Assembly (NCBI RefSeq): GCF_937468385.1
Contig: NZ_CALBWS010000037.1
Span: forward strand, 1 to 56,065
DNA: 56,065 nt
Source: Neobacillus rhizosphaerae
GTDB taxonomy: Bacteria; Bacillota; Bacilli; Bacillales; Cytobacillaceae
Direction: 5' to 3'
In this document: positions 8,776-17,660 of the stretch, piece by piece
Layout: each line of letters begins with the position of its first letter
How positions within the stretch are numbered: the stretch's first letter is position 1
Position numbers and translations under genes: made by a program
Notes under the pieces: model-generated
The model's database searches: none
Told to the model about the DNA's origin: nothing
Seen by the model: the letters and a program-made list of their open reading frames with translations, nothing else

Positions 8776-8835
8776 TTCTAGTAATAACTTCATGGTTTAA
8801 GGTCATATGATGATTATTAAGGAGTGTGAGAGGTT

Positions 8836-10104
8836 ATGGCTGTTCATGTTGTGAAGACTGGCGAAAACTTGTGGACGATTTCTGCTTTGTTTGGAGTACC
8901 TATTCAATCCATTGTGGAGCTTAATGGGTTACCTTCAGCGAGTACCCTCGTCCCAGGCCTTGCGTTATATCTTCCTGATACCATGCCGCTACTCCGTTCC
9001 TATCAAATAAAACCAGGTGATCATATTTGGAAATTGGCTCAACAATTCAATACTGACATTCCAACAATCTTAGCGGCCAATCCCGGTATTAACCCAAACC
9101 AACTTTTTATCGGACAAATCATCGTCATTCCATCCCTATTAAAATTAGAAATGGCCACACTTGGATTTATTGTACCATCGTCTGAGAGTAAGGACCTCGA
9201 AACACTTGATAGTCTTGCAGGGCAATTAACTTATTTAGCGATTGTAGCTTATTCGTTTACGGACGATGGATTCGCTTTTAATGAAATTGAGGATACGGCC
9301 ATTGTGTCTAAATGCAAAGAGTTAAACATCACGCCATTATTAATGATTCGAAATTTTACAGTCAGTGATTTCAGTGCGGATTTGGCAGGGAGGGTGCTGG
9401 AAAATCATACCTATCGTGGAAATCTAGTAGCAAGTATTATGAATTTAACCGTTCAGAGAGGATTTGGTGGCGTTAGCATCGACCTTGAATTTATTCCGCC
9501 GGCAAGACGCAGCGATTTTATTATATTTTTAACAGATTTAAAGAAAGCATTAGGCGAGCTTATTTTGCATGTAAATGTTCACGCAAAAACAGCCGATATT
9601 CCAACCAATCGAATCATCGGTGCCTACGATTATGCCGCGATTGGCAATGTGGCCGATATTGTGGCGGTGATGACGATTGATTACGGTTACCCTGGCGGCC
9701 CACCCGATCCGATTGCTCCAATAACCTGGATGCAACAAGTAATTGAATACTCTATCACCCAGATCAATCCTCGTAAACTGCAAATTGCCTTGCCGCTTTA
9801 TGGATATGACAAAGTAGTTCATACGAATGCTACCCATGCTCTATCGGTTCTTGCCGCCCAGAATAAAGCTATTTCAACTGGTACGGCAATTGAATTCGAC
9901 AAAACCGCTAGTTCACCCTGGTATCGATACTGGCATGGAGTGGAGGAGCATGTAGTTTGGTTTGAAGATATTCGAAGTTTTATTGAAAAGTATCGGTTAA
10001 TTGATACTTGTCAATTAGTCGGCACAACCTTTTGGCAAATTAGCCTGCCGGCACCACAGAATTGGGCATATCTCAGTAAAAAGATAACTGTAGTGAAGAA
10101 ATAG
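8836..10104 (+). CDS. Spore cortex-lytic N-acetylglucosaminidase, SleL/YaaH-like (2 LysM plus GH18)
   Basis: The 422-residue protein has two LysM domains (about 2-47, VHVVKTGENLWTISALFGVP; about 53-98, YQIKPGDHIWKLAQQFNTD) followed by a glycoside hydrolase 18 domain (about 107-420). The GH18 active-site strand reads GGVSIDLEF, with Asp216 and the catalytic Glu218. This architecture and the lack of a signal peptide match SleL/YaaH enzymes, which bind spore peptidoglycan by LysM and cleave muramic-lactam-containing cortex during germination. It could instead be a YdhD/YvbX-type paralogue. The start follows AAGGAGTGTGAGAGGTT. Confidence 0.88.
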   Translation: MAVHVVKTGENLWTISALFGVPIQSIVELNGLPSASTLVPGLALYLPDTMPLLRSYQIKPGDHIWKLAQQFNTDIPTILAANPGINPNQLFIGQIIVIPSLLKLEMATLGFIVPSSESKDLETLDSLAGQLTYLAIVAYSFTDDGFAFNEIEDTAIVSKCKELNITPLLMIRNFTVSDFSADLAGRVLENHTYRGNLVASIMNLTVQRGFGGVSIDLEFIPPARRSDFIIFLTDLKKALGELILHVNVHAKTADIPTNRIIGAYDYAAIGNVADIVAVMTIDYGYPGGPPDPIAPITWMQQVIEYSITQINPRKLQIALPLYGYDKVVHTNATHALSVLAAQNKAISTGTAIEFDKTASSPWYRYWHGVEEHVVWFEDIRSFIEKYRLIDTCQLVGTTFWQISLPAPQNWAYLSKKITVVKK

Positions 10105-10330
10105 TGAAAAACACACTTTAATAATGGTCTCTTCGTGAGGGATTTTTGGTTTTGTCCAATTTCTTGGGTGTTTTTTCTATTTTTTCTTGTGTTTTCGCTA
10201 TATCTCAAACGATATTGTTTGATTATTTATGATTTGGAAAATGATGAAAAAGCTTTCAGTGCTGCTATGTAATAATACAATTGTTTTTTTTGGACAAACT
10301 CTTAGGAAAAAAGGAAAGGCTTGATAAAGA

Positions 10331-11791
10331 GTGAATAAAAAAGTGTTAAAATATGCCATTCTATTACTTTTTGTATTTTTCCCCTCCATTCAAGTTAATG
10401 CCATTAATGGCCATGAGAAAATGATTCAGCAGCTCAATCAACTAATAAAGAATGATCCAGATTTACAAGGAGCGATTGCAGGAGTGAGCATCCGGACTGC
10501 TTCAAGCGGTGAAATTATTTATCAACATCAGGGCGATGTCCGATTACGACCTGCTTCTAATATGAAGCTTTTAACGGCAGCTGCCGCCCTGAATGTCTTG
10601 GGTGAGAATTATACCTTCACTACTGAAGTACTTGCAGACTCTGCGGTAAAAGAGAAAACATTAAAAGGGAATCTTTATCTAAAAGGAAAAGGTGACCCGA
10701 CACTATTAAAATCAGATTTTGATACATTTGCTACTGCCATTAAACAACTAGGTATTAAAAAAATAAAGGGAAATCTTGTTGTGGATGATTCATGGTATGA
10801 TGATGTCCGTTATTCACTTGACCTACCCTGGAGCGATGAAACGACTTATTACGGTGCGCAGATTTCCGCTTTGACAGCATCACCATCAACGGATTATGAT
10901 GCAGGTTCCGTGGAGGTCGAGGTCAAACCAGGAAATAGTGTAGGAAACAAGGTTAAAGTAGAAATTACCCCGAAGACCGAATATGTGAAGATAATTAATC
11001 ATGCGGTAACCGTGGGGGAAAAAGGTAAAAAGGATATCACTATCGAACGTGAACATGCAAAGAATACAATCATTATTGAAGGTACCCTGCCATTGAAATC
11101 AAAGGCTAAAAAAGAATGGGTTGGCGTTTGGGAACCAACTCGTTATGCGGCAGCGCTATTTAAGCAATCACTACTAGAACAGGGAATCCGAGTCTCAGGA
11201 AAAATAATAATTGGGGTGGTGCCAAATACCGCAAGAACTTTAGCTGCCCATCAATCAATGCCTTTGTCTGAACTGCTTGTCCCGTTTATGAAGCTTAGTA
11301 ATAATGTCCATGCAGAAGTCCTGATCAAGGAAATGGGGAGAGTTGTTAAAGGGGAAGGCAGCTGGGAAAAAGGGTTAGAGGTGTTGGAAACAGAGGTAAC
11401 CAAATTCGGGCTTAACACAAAGACAATGGTCCTCCGGGATGGATCTGGCATATCACATGTTGATTTAATCCCAGCCAGCCAAATTTCCCAGCTTTTATTT
11501 GCGGTACAAAAGGAAGAGTGGTTTCCTGTTTATTTCTATTCATTACCAGTTGCAGGCGTTAATGGCAAGTTGGAGGGAGGATCTCTGAGAAATCGCATGA
11601 GAAATTTAACTGTCCAAGGAAAAGTAAAAGCTAAAACCGGTACTCTCTCGACTGTCACCTCGTTATCCGGCTATGTCAATACGAAAAGTGAGCAAACATT
11701 GATATTTTCAATTCTGTTAAATAATATGCTGGATGAAGAGAAAGGGAAAAAGATTGAGGATAAAATGGTGATGGTTTTAGCCAGTCAATAA
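10331..11791 (+). CDS. dacC: D-alanyl-D-alanine carboxypeptidase/endopeptidase, PBP4 type (peptidase S13)
   Basis: A 486-residue penicillin-binding protein with a signal peptide (about 1-25, ending VNA). The three active-site motifs are S76-N-M-K79 (nucleophile serine), S323-N-N and K435-T-G. The large insertion between the first two motifs is typical of class C low-molecular-mass PBPs such as B. subtilis DacC (PBP4a). It trims or hydrolyses peptide side chains of peptidoglycan outside the membrane. The GTG start is preceded by AAAAAAGGAAAGG. No operon partner is evident. Confidence 0.92.
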   Translation: MNKKVLKYAILLLFVFFPSIQVNAINGHEKMIQQLNQLIKNDPDLQGAIAGVSIRTASSGEIIYQHQGDVRLRPASNMKLLTAAAALNVLGENYTFTTEVLADSAVKEKTLKGNLYLKGKGDPTLLKSDFDTFATAIKQLGIKKIKGNLVVDDSWYDDVRYSLDLPWSDETTYYGAQISALTASPSTDYDAGSVEVEVKPGNSVGNKVKVEITPKTEYVKIINHAVTVGEKGKKDITIEREHAKNTIIIEGTLPLKSKAKKEWVGVWEPTRYAAALFKQSLLEQGIRVSGKIIIGVVPNTARTLAAHQSMPLSELLVPFMKLSNNVHAEVLIKEMGRVVKGEGSWEKGLEVLETEVTKFGLNTKTMVLRDGSGISHVDLIPASQISQLLFAVQKEEWFPVYFYSLPVAGVNGKLEGGSLRNRMRNLTVQGKVKAKTGTLSTVTSLSGYVNTKSEQTLIFSILLNNMLDEEKGKKIEDKMVMVLASQ

Positions 11792-11937
11792 TAACAATGT
11801 TGAGGGCAATATCTAAATGGTATGGCTCTTTTTCTGATGTAATGATAATAAGGTTGAAGGGAAAATGCTAAGTTTTGATTTTCCTATTAAAACAAAGGTT
11901 ATATAATAAAGAAAAGTATTTCAAGTGGGAGAAGAAA

Positions 11938-12666
11938 ATGAAAACAGTCAATAAACATGGACAAGCACTATCTGAACGGTTTGAAGTGGCCTACAATCAA
12001 GTACATGATGCGCTTAGGGATATTGTTCAAATCAATGATGATAGATTCGTGGTTCTCGTCAAGGTTGGAGCAAAAAAATACCAGGTGATTGAAACATTTA
12101 AGAAAGACCTAGAGCAGTACGCAAGACTTCGAAATGCGATTGTGCATGAAAAAATGGAGGTGGGCTTTTATATTGCAGAACCTAACACAAAGGTCGTCCA
12201 TCATATTGAAAGAATCGCTAACTTATTAAGCCAGCCTAATTACGCACTATCCATCGCCACTAAAAACGTTGTTTTCTTTGACTATCTAGATAGTATTTTA
12301 AAAGTGACCACAGCCATAAAAGAGCATGGCTATTCAAAATTTCCAATTTACAAAAACAAAAAATGTGTCGGGTTACTGACGGCCAGTTCCATTATAAAAT
12401 GGATGGCGCAAAATATGGAAAGCAGCCTAGTAAATCTATCAGATATCCATGTTTCGGATATGATGGAGTACGAAAAAGAACATTCAATTGAAATTGTTGC
12501 TAAAGATATTAATATATTTGAGGTAGAAAATATTTTTGAAAAAGCACATAAAAAGAAACGGAAATTAGAAGGTGTCATTATTACCGAAAATGGGTACAAC
12601 GATGAGTTTCCGCTAGGGATTATTACTCCGTGGGATCTAATTGAAATTGATTATACGGTTGAGTAA
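11938..12666 (+). CDS. CBS-domain protein of unknown function
   Basis: A 242-residue soluble protein. The N-terminal about 90 residues (NKHGQALSERFEVAYNQVHD onward) form a helical domain that I do not recognise; the C-terminal half contains a CBS pair (about 105-240, with HGYSKFPIYKNKKCVGLLTA and PLGIITPWDLIEIDY). CBS pairs bind adenine nucleotides, so a regulatory or sensing role is likely, but the partner is unknown. The ATG at 11938 follows GTGGGAGAAGAAA and is preferred to an upstream TTG frame without a site. Confidence 0.75.
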   Translation: MKTVNKHGQALSERFEVAYNQVHDALRDIVQINDDRFVVLVKVGAKKYQVIETFKKDLEQYARLRNAIVHEKMEVGFYIAEPNTKVVHHIERIANLLSQPNYALSIATKNVVFFDYLDSILKVTTAIKEHGYSKFPIYKNKKCVGLLTASSIIKWMAQNMESSLVNLSDIHVSDMMEYEKEHSIEIVAKDINIFEVENIFEKAHKKKRKLEGVIITENGYNDEFPLGIITPWDLIEIDYTVE

Positions 12667-12671
12667 GGAAG

Positions 12672-12697
12672 AGGAGCATCCTAACTGGATTGCTCCT
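12672..12697. terminator. Bidirectional terminator between convergent genes
   Basis: AGGAGCA at 12672-12678 pairs with TGCTCCT at 12691-12697 between two convergent genes. The T tail is short. Confidence 0.55.
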
Positions 12698-12705
12698 ATT
12701 GTAAT

Positions 12706-13428
12706 TTATAAATTGTTATCGAAATCAAACGCGCTTAATTGATCCATGTGGCTGGCAATCATCGCGATAATCGTACTTGCTTCTTCTCGGCTAAAAATAA
12801 AATGGGATTCGTCCTTGATTAATTCGTCTTCCGTTGTCCATATACGATTTACCCGTTTGAGGACACCGTCACCGGTCGCTTGAACGACCCCAAATTGATA
12901 AGTAATTTCCACTTCATCTTTATGCTTAAAAGCGGTAACCTCTGGTGTTGACCAATCGACATCAATTTCCTCGAAAATGTCGTCGCTGTTGACCTGTGCC
13001 GTTTCATAGAACTCTTCTCCGTCAAGTATTTCACAATCTTCTTCATCCTCAAATACTTCAGTTGATTGAAGGTAGACACCGTCATCTGTATAGTCATCAT
13101 CATCGTTCAAATAATCATGAAGACTATCATGAACTTCCCCGATGATCTCCTCTATGTCTGAAAGGATGATTTTCGCTGTATGACCACTATCAACATCAAA
13201 GGTGTCGATGTAAAATTCTTCATTTTGCGGATCAAAGAATAGCGTGCAGAAATAATCGCGATCAAGTTCTTCGGTATCCACATCGGAGATTTCAACATAG
13301 AACTCAATCCTTGGATGTTTGGCAGCTCTTTCCATTTTCATTTGACCAACCTGATCATATTCTTCACAAATAGACTCAAGGTGCTCTTGAAGTTCCCCAC
13401 AAACTCTGTCAAACCATTCTAACGACAT
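12706..13428 (-). CDS. Acidic cytosolic protein of unknown function
   Basis: A 240-residue, strikingly acidic protein (for example HDYLNDDDDYTDDGVYL and EVFEDEEDCEILDGEEF). It has no membrane segment or signal peptide. The N-terminus MSLEWFDRVCGELQEHL is helical, and the rest looks like alternating beta and acidic stretches. The start at 13428 is preferred over the ATG four codons upstream, which sits almost on top of the GAAGGG element. Read from the minus strand it is convergent with the CBS gene. I do not recognise a family. Confidence 0.65.
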   Translation of the reverse strand: MSLEWFDRVCGELQEHLESICEEYDQVGQMKMERAAKHPRIEFYVEISDVDTEELDRDYFCTLFFDPQNEEFYIDTFDVDSGHTAKIILSDIEEIIGEVHDSLHDYLNDDDDYTDDGVYLQSTEVFEDEEDCEILDGEEFYETAQVNSDDIFEEIDVDWSTPEVTAFKHKDEVEITYQFGVVQATGDGVLKRVNRIWTTEDELIKDESHFIFSREEASTIIAMIASHMDQLSAFDFDNNL

Positions 13429-13613
13429 CAAACATCCCATCCCTTCATATTGATCGAGGTTATTATTTCCAAGCCAGAGAAAATTTATGATTGGTTTTGG
13501 AAGTTTAATCGTGGCAGTATTTGGTTGAAAAGCATCCTCGCTGGAAGATTTTTAATAAAAGTCATAAATGAGAAATTAAAAAATAGAATTTATTATAAAA
13601 GTGAATAGAAGTC

Positions 13614-13665
13614 GGCAATGGTGCCTTGGATGCAGTCTAGTACTGTTGTCAAGGCACTTTTTTGT
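13614..13665 (+). terminator. Leader terminator (candidate ANTAR-controlled attenuator)
   Basis: GTGCCTTG at 13621-13628 pairs with CAAGGCAC at 13650-13657, followed by TTTTTTG. Inside the loop a small CAGT/ACTG helix can form. It lies 110 bases upstream of a kinase-ANTAR operon and 190 bases after the start of a divergent gene, so it does not end any visible gene and is best read as a leader attenuator. A six-base loop AATGGT (13617-13622; A at position 1 and G at position 4, as in ANTAR target loops) closed by GGC/GCC overlaps its 5' arm, but that stem is only 3 bp. Confidence 0.6.
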
Positions 13666-13740
13666 TTTCTGCGAGGTTAGGAAATGGATGTCAAACATCT
13701 CGGCCCATAGTGAATATTGTTTGAATACTTAGAATAAAAT

Positions 13741-13780
13741 GGTACAAACTTGACCACGAAGGAGTGGTACAAACTTGATG
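13741..13780 (+). promoter_or_regulatory. Ribosome-binding site inside a hairpin, bounded by a 13-base direct repeat
   Basis: GGTACAAACTTGA occurs at 13741-13753 and again at 13766-13778, the second copy reaching the start codon. Between them, TTGACCAC (13750-13757) pairs with GTGGT-CAA (13764-13772, one A bulged), and the loop GAAGGA plus the closing G presents the Shine-Dalgarno sequence GAAGGAG. Translation of the kinase could therefore depend on access to this loop. Confidence 0.5.
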
Positions 13781-15208
13781 TCTAAGATGGTGATGGAACA
13801 AACCATGCTGTCAGAGGAAGATGTTAGCATCATCCGGGAAATTTCCAGCAAGCTACAATTATGGGCGGATGTTTCCCAAGCAGATGTGTTTATCGATTGT
13901 TTGATTCCTACAAAAGATGCGGCAATTGTTGTAGCAGAGGCGCATCCACAAACAGGAAAGTCGCTTTATCAGCTGCCCGTCAGGGGTGAAATCGCTTTAA
14001 GACAAAATGAACCAGGCGTGCTCCACTGCCTACAAACAGGAGAATCTGTTATCGATTCAAGAGGGATTTCACAGGAAAATGTCAATATTCAGCAAAATGT
14101 GACACCCATCAAAAATACCAAAAATCAAACCATTGCCGCTCTAATTATGGAGCGAGACATTACTGACATAGTTGAACAGGAAAAGCATGTGGAAGTACTC
14201 CTGGAAACAACGGAGCAGCTAAGTGAAACCATATTTCAGCAGGCGATGACCGAAAATAAGATCCCGGCATTAATTCATGAAGGTTTGCTTCTTTTCAATG
14301 CCGAGGGTTTGATAACCTATGCTAACCACCGTGCCCATGCTATTTTAATAGAATTTGGTCATTGTAGCCCGCTGATTGGAACGAATGTGAACAAGCTTTG
14401 CTTCGGCAGGTTTGCCATGGAACAAATCGAACAGCATGGCGTAGTATCAGAGGAGTTTCAACGAGGGAATCTTTTTGTAAAAATAAATGCCGTTTGTATC
14501 CATCGTGGAGAACAAAAAGTTGGAGGAATTCTACTATTGAGGGACCTAACGGAAATGAAAGAAAAAGAGCGAGAAATCAGATTCAAGTCCGCGGTCATAA
14601 AAGAGATTCACCACCGGGTGAAGAACAATCTGCAAACCATTGCAAGTCTTTTAAGGCTGCAAATGCGGCGATCAAACTCTGAGGAGGTGGAACGAGTTTT
14701 TCGCGAAAGCATCAATCGAATTATGAGCATTTCCATCATTCACGAGGTTTTATCACAGGATGGCTTAGATGAAGTAGATTGCAAGGAAATCTTTGACTAC
14801 ATGTGTAAAGGGATTGTAACTTCAATGAAGGATAACGAGCAATCAATTCGTGTCGTGGTTGAGGGGGATTCCCTATTTCTGAATTCGAGGACTGCCAGCT
14901 CTTTGGCATTAATTATCAATGAACTTGTCCAAAATGCTATGAATCACGCCTTTACGGAGGCTTCTACGGGAATAATAATGATTGGGATAAGAAACGCTGA
15001 CGGAATAGTTGAAATGATCGTCTCAGATAACGGTAGGGGATTCAATTATAATTCTGAAAAAGTAGGAAACCTAGGTTTAGAAATTTGCCATACCTTAATA
15101 CACGAAGACTTAAATGGATCCATTCAATTCACAAATACGGGAAAAGGAACAAACGTGACCATTAGCTTTCCAATTCCAGAAGGGGAGAAGGAAGAGGATG
15201 ACCTATAA
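13775..15208 (+). CDS. Soluble sensor histidine kinase, EutW/PdtaS type
   Basis: About 477 residues without membrane segments. An N-terminal histidine_kinase_N-type sensory domain (about 5-140) is followed by a PAS-like domain (about 165-255), a HisKA_2 dimerisation domain with EIHHRVKNNLQTIASLLRLQ (His278/His279 counted from the ATG at 13778), and an HATPase domain (NELVQNAMNHAF, DNGRGF). This architecture is shared by EutW of enterococci/clostridia and mycobacterial PdtaS, which phosphorylate ANTAR response regulators. The TTG at 13775 is 10 bases from AAGGAG; the ATG at 13778 is the alternative. It overlaps the regulator gene by 11 bases. The ligand is unknown; the downstream permease suggests an amine or amino acid. 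Confidence 0.88.
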   Translation: MMSKMVMEQTMLSEEDVSIIREISSKLQLWADVSQADVFIDCLIPTKDAAIVVAEAHPQTGKSLYQLPVRGEIALRQNEPGVLHCLQTGESVIDSRGISQENVNIQQNVTPIKNTKNQTIAALIMERDITDIVEQEKHVEVLLETTEQLSETIFQQAMTENKIPALIHEGLLLFNAEGLITYANHRAHAILIEFGHCSPLIGTNVNKLCFGRFAMEQIEQHGVVSEEFQRGNLFVKINAVCIHRGEQKVGGILLLRDLTEMKEKEREIRFKSAVIKEIHHRVKNNLQTIASLLRLQMRRSNSEEVERVFRESINRIMSISIIHEVLSQDGLDEVDCKEIFDYMCKGIVTSMKDNEQSIRVVVEGDSLFLNSRTASSLALIINELVQNAMNHAFTEASTGIIMIGIRNADGIVEMIVSDNGRGFNYNSEKVGNLGLEICHTLIHEDLNGSIQFTNTGKGTNVTISFPIPEGEKEEDDL

Positions 15209-15797
15209 AATCATGGTAGTGGATGATGATCCCATCACCAGGATGGATTTGCGTGAAATGCTAAAGGATGAGGGGTATCAGGTTGTTAAGGAATGCAAAA
15301 ACGGAGAAGAAGCAGTTCAACAATGCCTTGCGCTAAAACCCGATTTAATCATTATGGATGTAAAAATGCCAATTTTAAACGGGATAAAAGCAGCAAAAGT
15401 TATCCGGAAAAAATTGGACACGGCAATTCTATTATTAACAGCTTACAGTCAGAGGGAGCTGATTGAAGATGCAAAAGAATCAGGCGTAACGGCCTATCTT
15501 GTCAAGCCTGTAACTGAGCTTGATTTAATCCCTGCTATCGAAATCGCGATGAGTCAAAAGCAGCAATTTGAGTGTCTTTCAAGAGATTTACAGTTTCTTA
15601 AGAAAAAATTGGAAGAGCGCCAGCTGATTGAAAAGGCGAAGGGGAAAATAATGGAGTCACGGGTGATGACTGAGGAGCAGTCCTATCAATGGATGAGAAA
15701 ATATAGTATGAAAAACCGAATCGCTTTGGTGACAGTAGCAAAATTTATTTTACAGCAACCTGGGGCGATCGGAGACGTCTTTTTAGTCCGGGAGTGA
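15198..15797 (+). CDS. Response regulator with ANTAR RNA-binding domain (EutV/PdtaR-like antiterminator)
   Basis: The 199-residue protein has a receiver domain (about 1-120; Asp54 in LIIMDVKMP, Thr in LLTAYS, Lys in LVKPV), a linker coiled coil (about 125-150) and a C-terminal ANTAR domain (about 140-195, LIEKAKGKIMESRVMTEEQSY). ANTAR regulators of this type, once phosphorylated, bind paired hairpins in leader RNA and prevent terminator formation. Its gene overlaps the kinase gene and precedes a microprotein and a permease. The likely RNA target is the leader terminator at 13621-13665, which would make the operon autoregulated; this is inference. Confidence 0.9.
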   Translation: MTYKIMVVDDDPITRMDLREMLKDEGYQVVKECKNGEEAVQQCLALKPDLIIMDVKMPILNGIKAAKVIRKKLDTAILLLTAYSQRELIEDAKESGVTAYLVKPVTELDLIPAIEIAMSQKQQFECLSRDLQFLKKKLEERQLIEKAKGKIMESRVMTEEQSYQWMRKYSMKNRIALVTVAKFILQQPGAIGDVFLVRE

Positions 15798-15905
15798 GAT
15801 AGGTTTGGGCACAGAAGTTAACACAAGAGTTGGCAGTGATTCTGGCACAAGTACATCTAAGTTTATTAGGGAGGAAATGACCTAAATAGAAAGGAGGTTA
15901 GTAGA

Positions 15906-16046
15906 ATGGAGGTATTTATCGGCTTTGCTTTAGTAGTGATTACCCTTTGCGTAGGAACTGCCATTGGAATGAATGCAAATAAAAACGTTCGGGCGTTTAA
16001 AGAGGAAGAACATGAAATTTTTGTCGATAGGGATGCTAGAAACTAA
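15906..16046 (+). CDS. 46-residue single-span membrane microprotein
   Basis: This short gene starts at an ATG with a textbook site (AGAAAGGAGGTTAGTAGA). The product has one transmembrane helix (residues 2-24, VFIGFALVVITLCVGTAIGM) and a charged tail (NKNVRAFKEEEHEIFVDRDA) with no similarity I can name. It lies 108 bases after the ANTAR gene and 20 bases before a permease gene, with no terminator between. Such pairs recall small accessory subunits of secondary transporters, for example MetS with MetP; that role is inferred only from position and topology. Confidence 0.7.
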   Translation: MEVFIGFALVVITLCVGTAIGMNANKNVRAFKEEEHEIFVDRDARN

Positions 16047-16066
16047 ATAGGAAAGGGGAGAAAGGA

Positions 16067-17602
16067 ATGAAAAGTAAAGACCAACAATTGCTGGAGGATA
16101 GGAAGCAGTTAAACCGTTATGGATATGCACAAGAGCTATTGCGTGACATGGGTGGATTCTCAAACTTTGCCATTTCATTTTCAATCATTTCCATTCTAAC
16201 AGGTGCGGTTTCACTTTATGGTCATGGATTACTTTATGGCGGACCGGGGATGATGGGATTTGGCTGGACGATTGTCGCCTTTTTCGTACTTTTAGTCGCC
16301 GCTTCACTCGCAGAACTGGCATCGGCGATTCCAACCGCTGGTGCACTTTACCACTGGGCTGCCACCTTAAAAGGTAGAAGGATTGGCTGGTATACCGCTT
16401 GGATTAACCTGATTGGACAAATTGGAATTGTCGCCGGAATTGATTACTCTTGCGCCTTATTTACCGACCCACTTCTAGCAACAGTTTTTGGTTATTCTTC
16501 CACTGATACTACGATTCTAATTGTCTTTGGCGTTATTCTCCTATTACACGGTATCCTCAACCACGTTGGTATTAAAATCGTTGCTAAATTAAATGATTTC
16601 TCTGCCTGGTATCATATGATAGTCGTCGCTATCTTAGTGGTTAGTTTAGCATTTTTCACAAAAAATGGTTTGCAGCCAATCGATTACTTATTCCAAGTTG
16701 GGCAAACATTTTCCGATAAACCATATTTCTTAGCATTCTTAATTGGATTATTACAGGCACAATGGACCTTTACGGGCTATGACGCTTCGGCCCATACAAT
16801 TGAAGAAACTGTTCATCCACGTGTTCGTGCTCCGTGGGGAATTTACAACTCAGTAGCATTTTCATTCGTATTCGGATTTATCATGCTTTCATTTGTTACC
16901 CTTTCGATTCATGATGCCGCTGGCGCGGTTAACTCTGACAATGCCTTTATCTATGTTATCAGCCAGGCATTGGGGGGGACATTTGGTTCTATTGTTCTCT
17001 GGCTCGTCACTTTCGCCATGTTCTTCTGTGGTTTGTCATCGATTACGTCATTTTCACGGATGATGTATGCCTTTTCTAGAGATAAAGGCATGCCGTTCAG
17101 CCGTCATTGGGCAGAAATCAGCCGCAAATTCCGTACACCGGCAAAAGCAATTTGGTTGGCTGTTATTCTTTCTTTTGCTTTAGCATTAATTGATTACCTT
17201 ACAAAAATCATGAATCCAAATGCTAGTTATTCAACAATCGCCTTCTTGACTGGGGTTAGTGTGGTTGGATTGTATGTTGCTTATGGAATTCCGATATACC
17301 TTAAATTAGAAGCCGAGGCGAAAGGAATCTTTTTACCAAAACATTACGGACCGTGGAGTCTTGGGAGATGGAGTAAGCCGATTAATATTCTCAGCATCAT
17401 CTGGATTCTCTTTATTTCCATTATGATGGTGATTCCGCCAAATCAAATGGCCGCCTATGCCTTGGGTGGAATGTTAATCCTGTTGATTATCATGGACTTA
17501 GGTTATTACAAGAACCACTTCAAAGGTCCGCAAGCTGCCCTTGAAAAATCAATCGAAGAGATTAAAAGATTGGAAGATGAGTTTGAGCATGAAAAGGAAT
17601 AA
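16067..17602 (+). CDS. APC-superfamily amino acid/amine permease
   Basis: A 511-residue, about 12-span membrane protein of the amino acid-polyamine-organocation superfamily, closest in style to the GABA/choline-type (ACT) branch. Supporting segments are LRDMGGFSNFAISFSIISIL at the N-terminus, the helix 2-3 region ELASAIPTAGALYHWAA and the helix 6 region GYDASAHTIEETVHPRVRAP. The C-terminal about 25 residues are a charged cytoplasmic helix. The start follows GGAAAGGGGAGAAAGGA. It is the last gene of the kinase-ANTAR-microprotein unit and is ended by a strong terminator. The substrate cannot be decided from sequence. Confidence 0.88.
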   Translation: MKSKDQQLLEDRKQLNRYGYAQELLRDMGGFSNFAISFSIISILTGAVSLYGHGLLYGGPGMMGFGWTIVAFFVLLVAASLAELASAIPTAGALYHWAATLKGRRIGWYTAWINLIGQIGIVAGIDYSCALFTDPLLATVFGYSSTDTTILIVFGVILLLHGILNHVGIKIVAKLNDFSAWYHMIVVAILVVSLAFFTKNGLQPIDYLFQVGQTFSDKPYFLAFLIGLLQAQWTFTGYDASAHTIEETVHPRVRAPWGIYNSVAFSFVFGFIMLSFVTLSIHDAAGAVNSDNAFIYVISQALGGTFGSIVLWLVTFAMFFCGLSSITSFSRMMYAFSRDKGMPFSRHWAEISRKFRTPAKAIWLAVILSFALALIDYLTKIMNPNASYSTIAFLTGVSVVGLYVAYGIPIYLKLEAEAKGIFLPKHYGPWSLGRWSKPINILSIIWILFISIMMVIPPNQMAAYALGGMLILLIIMDLGYYKNHFKGPQAALEKSIEEIKRLEDEFEHEKE

Positions 17603-17618
17603 TTTTAAAAATAAACAA

Positions 17619-17660
17619 AAGTGCCCGTATTAAAAGTACAGGGCACTTCTTCGATTTTTT
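17619..17660 (+). terminator. Terminator after the permease gene
   Basis: AAGTGCCC at 17619-17626 pairs with GGGCACTT at 17641-17648, followed by CTTCGATTTTTTT. Confidence 0.8.

Noticed and set aside
13614..13665. A full ANTAR dual-hairpin motif in the leader
   Set aside because: Only one weak hexaloop with a 3-bp stem fits; no second hairpin of the right type was found, so the motif itself is not claimed as a feature.
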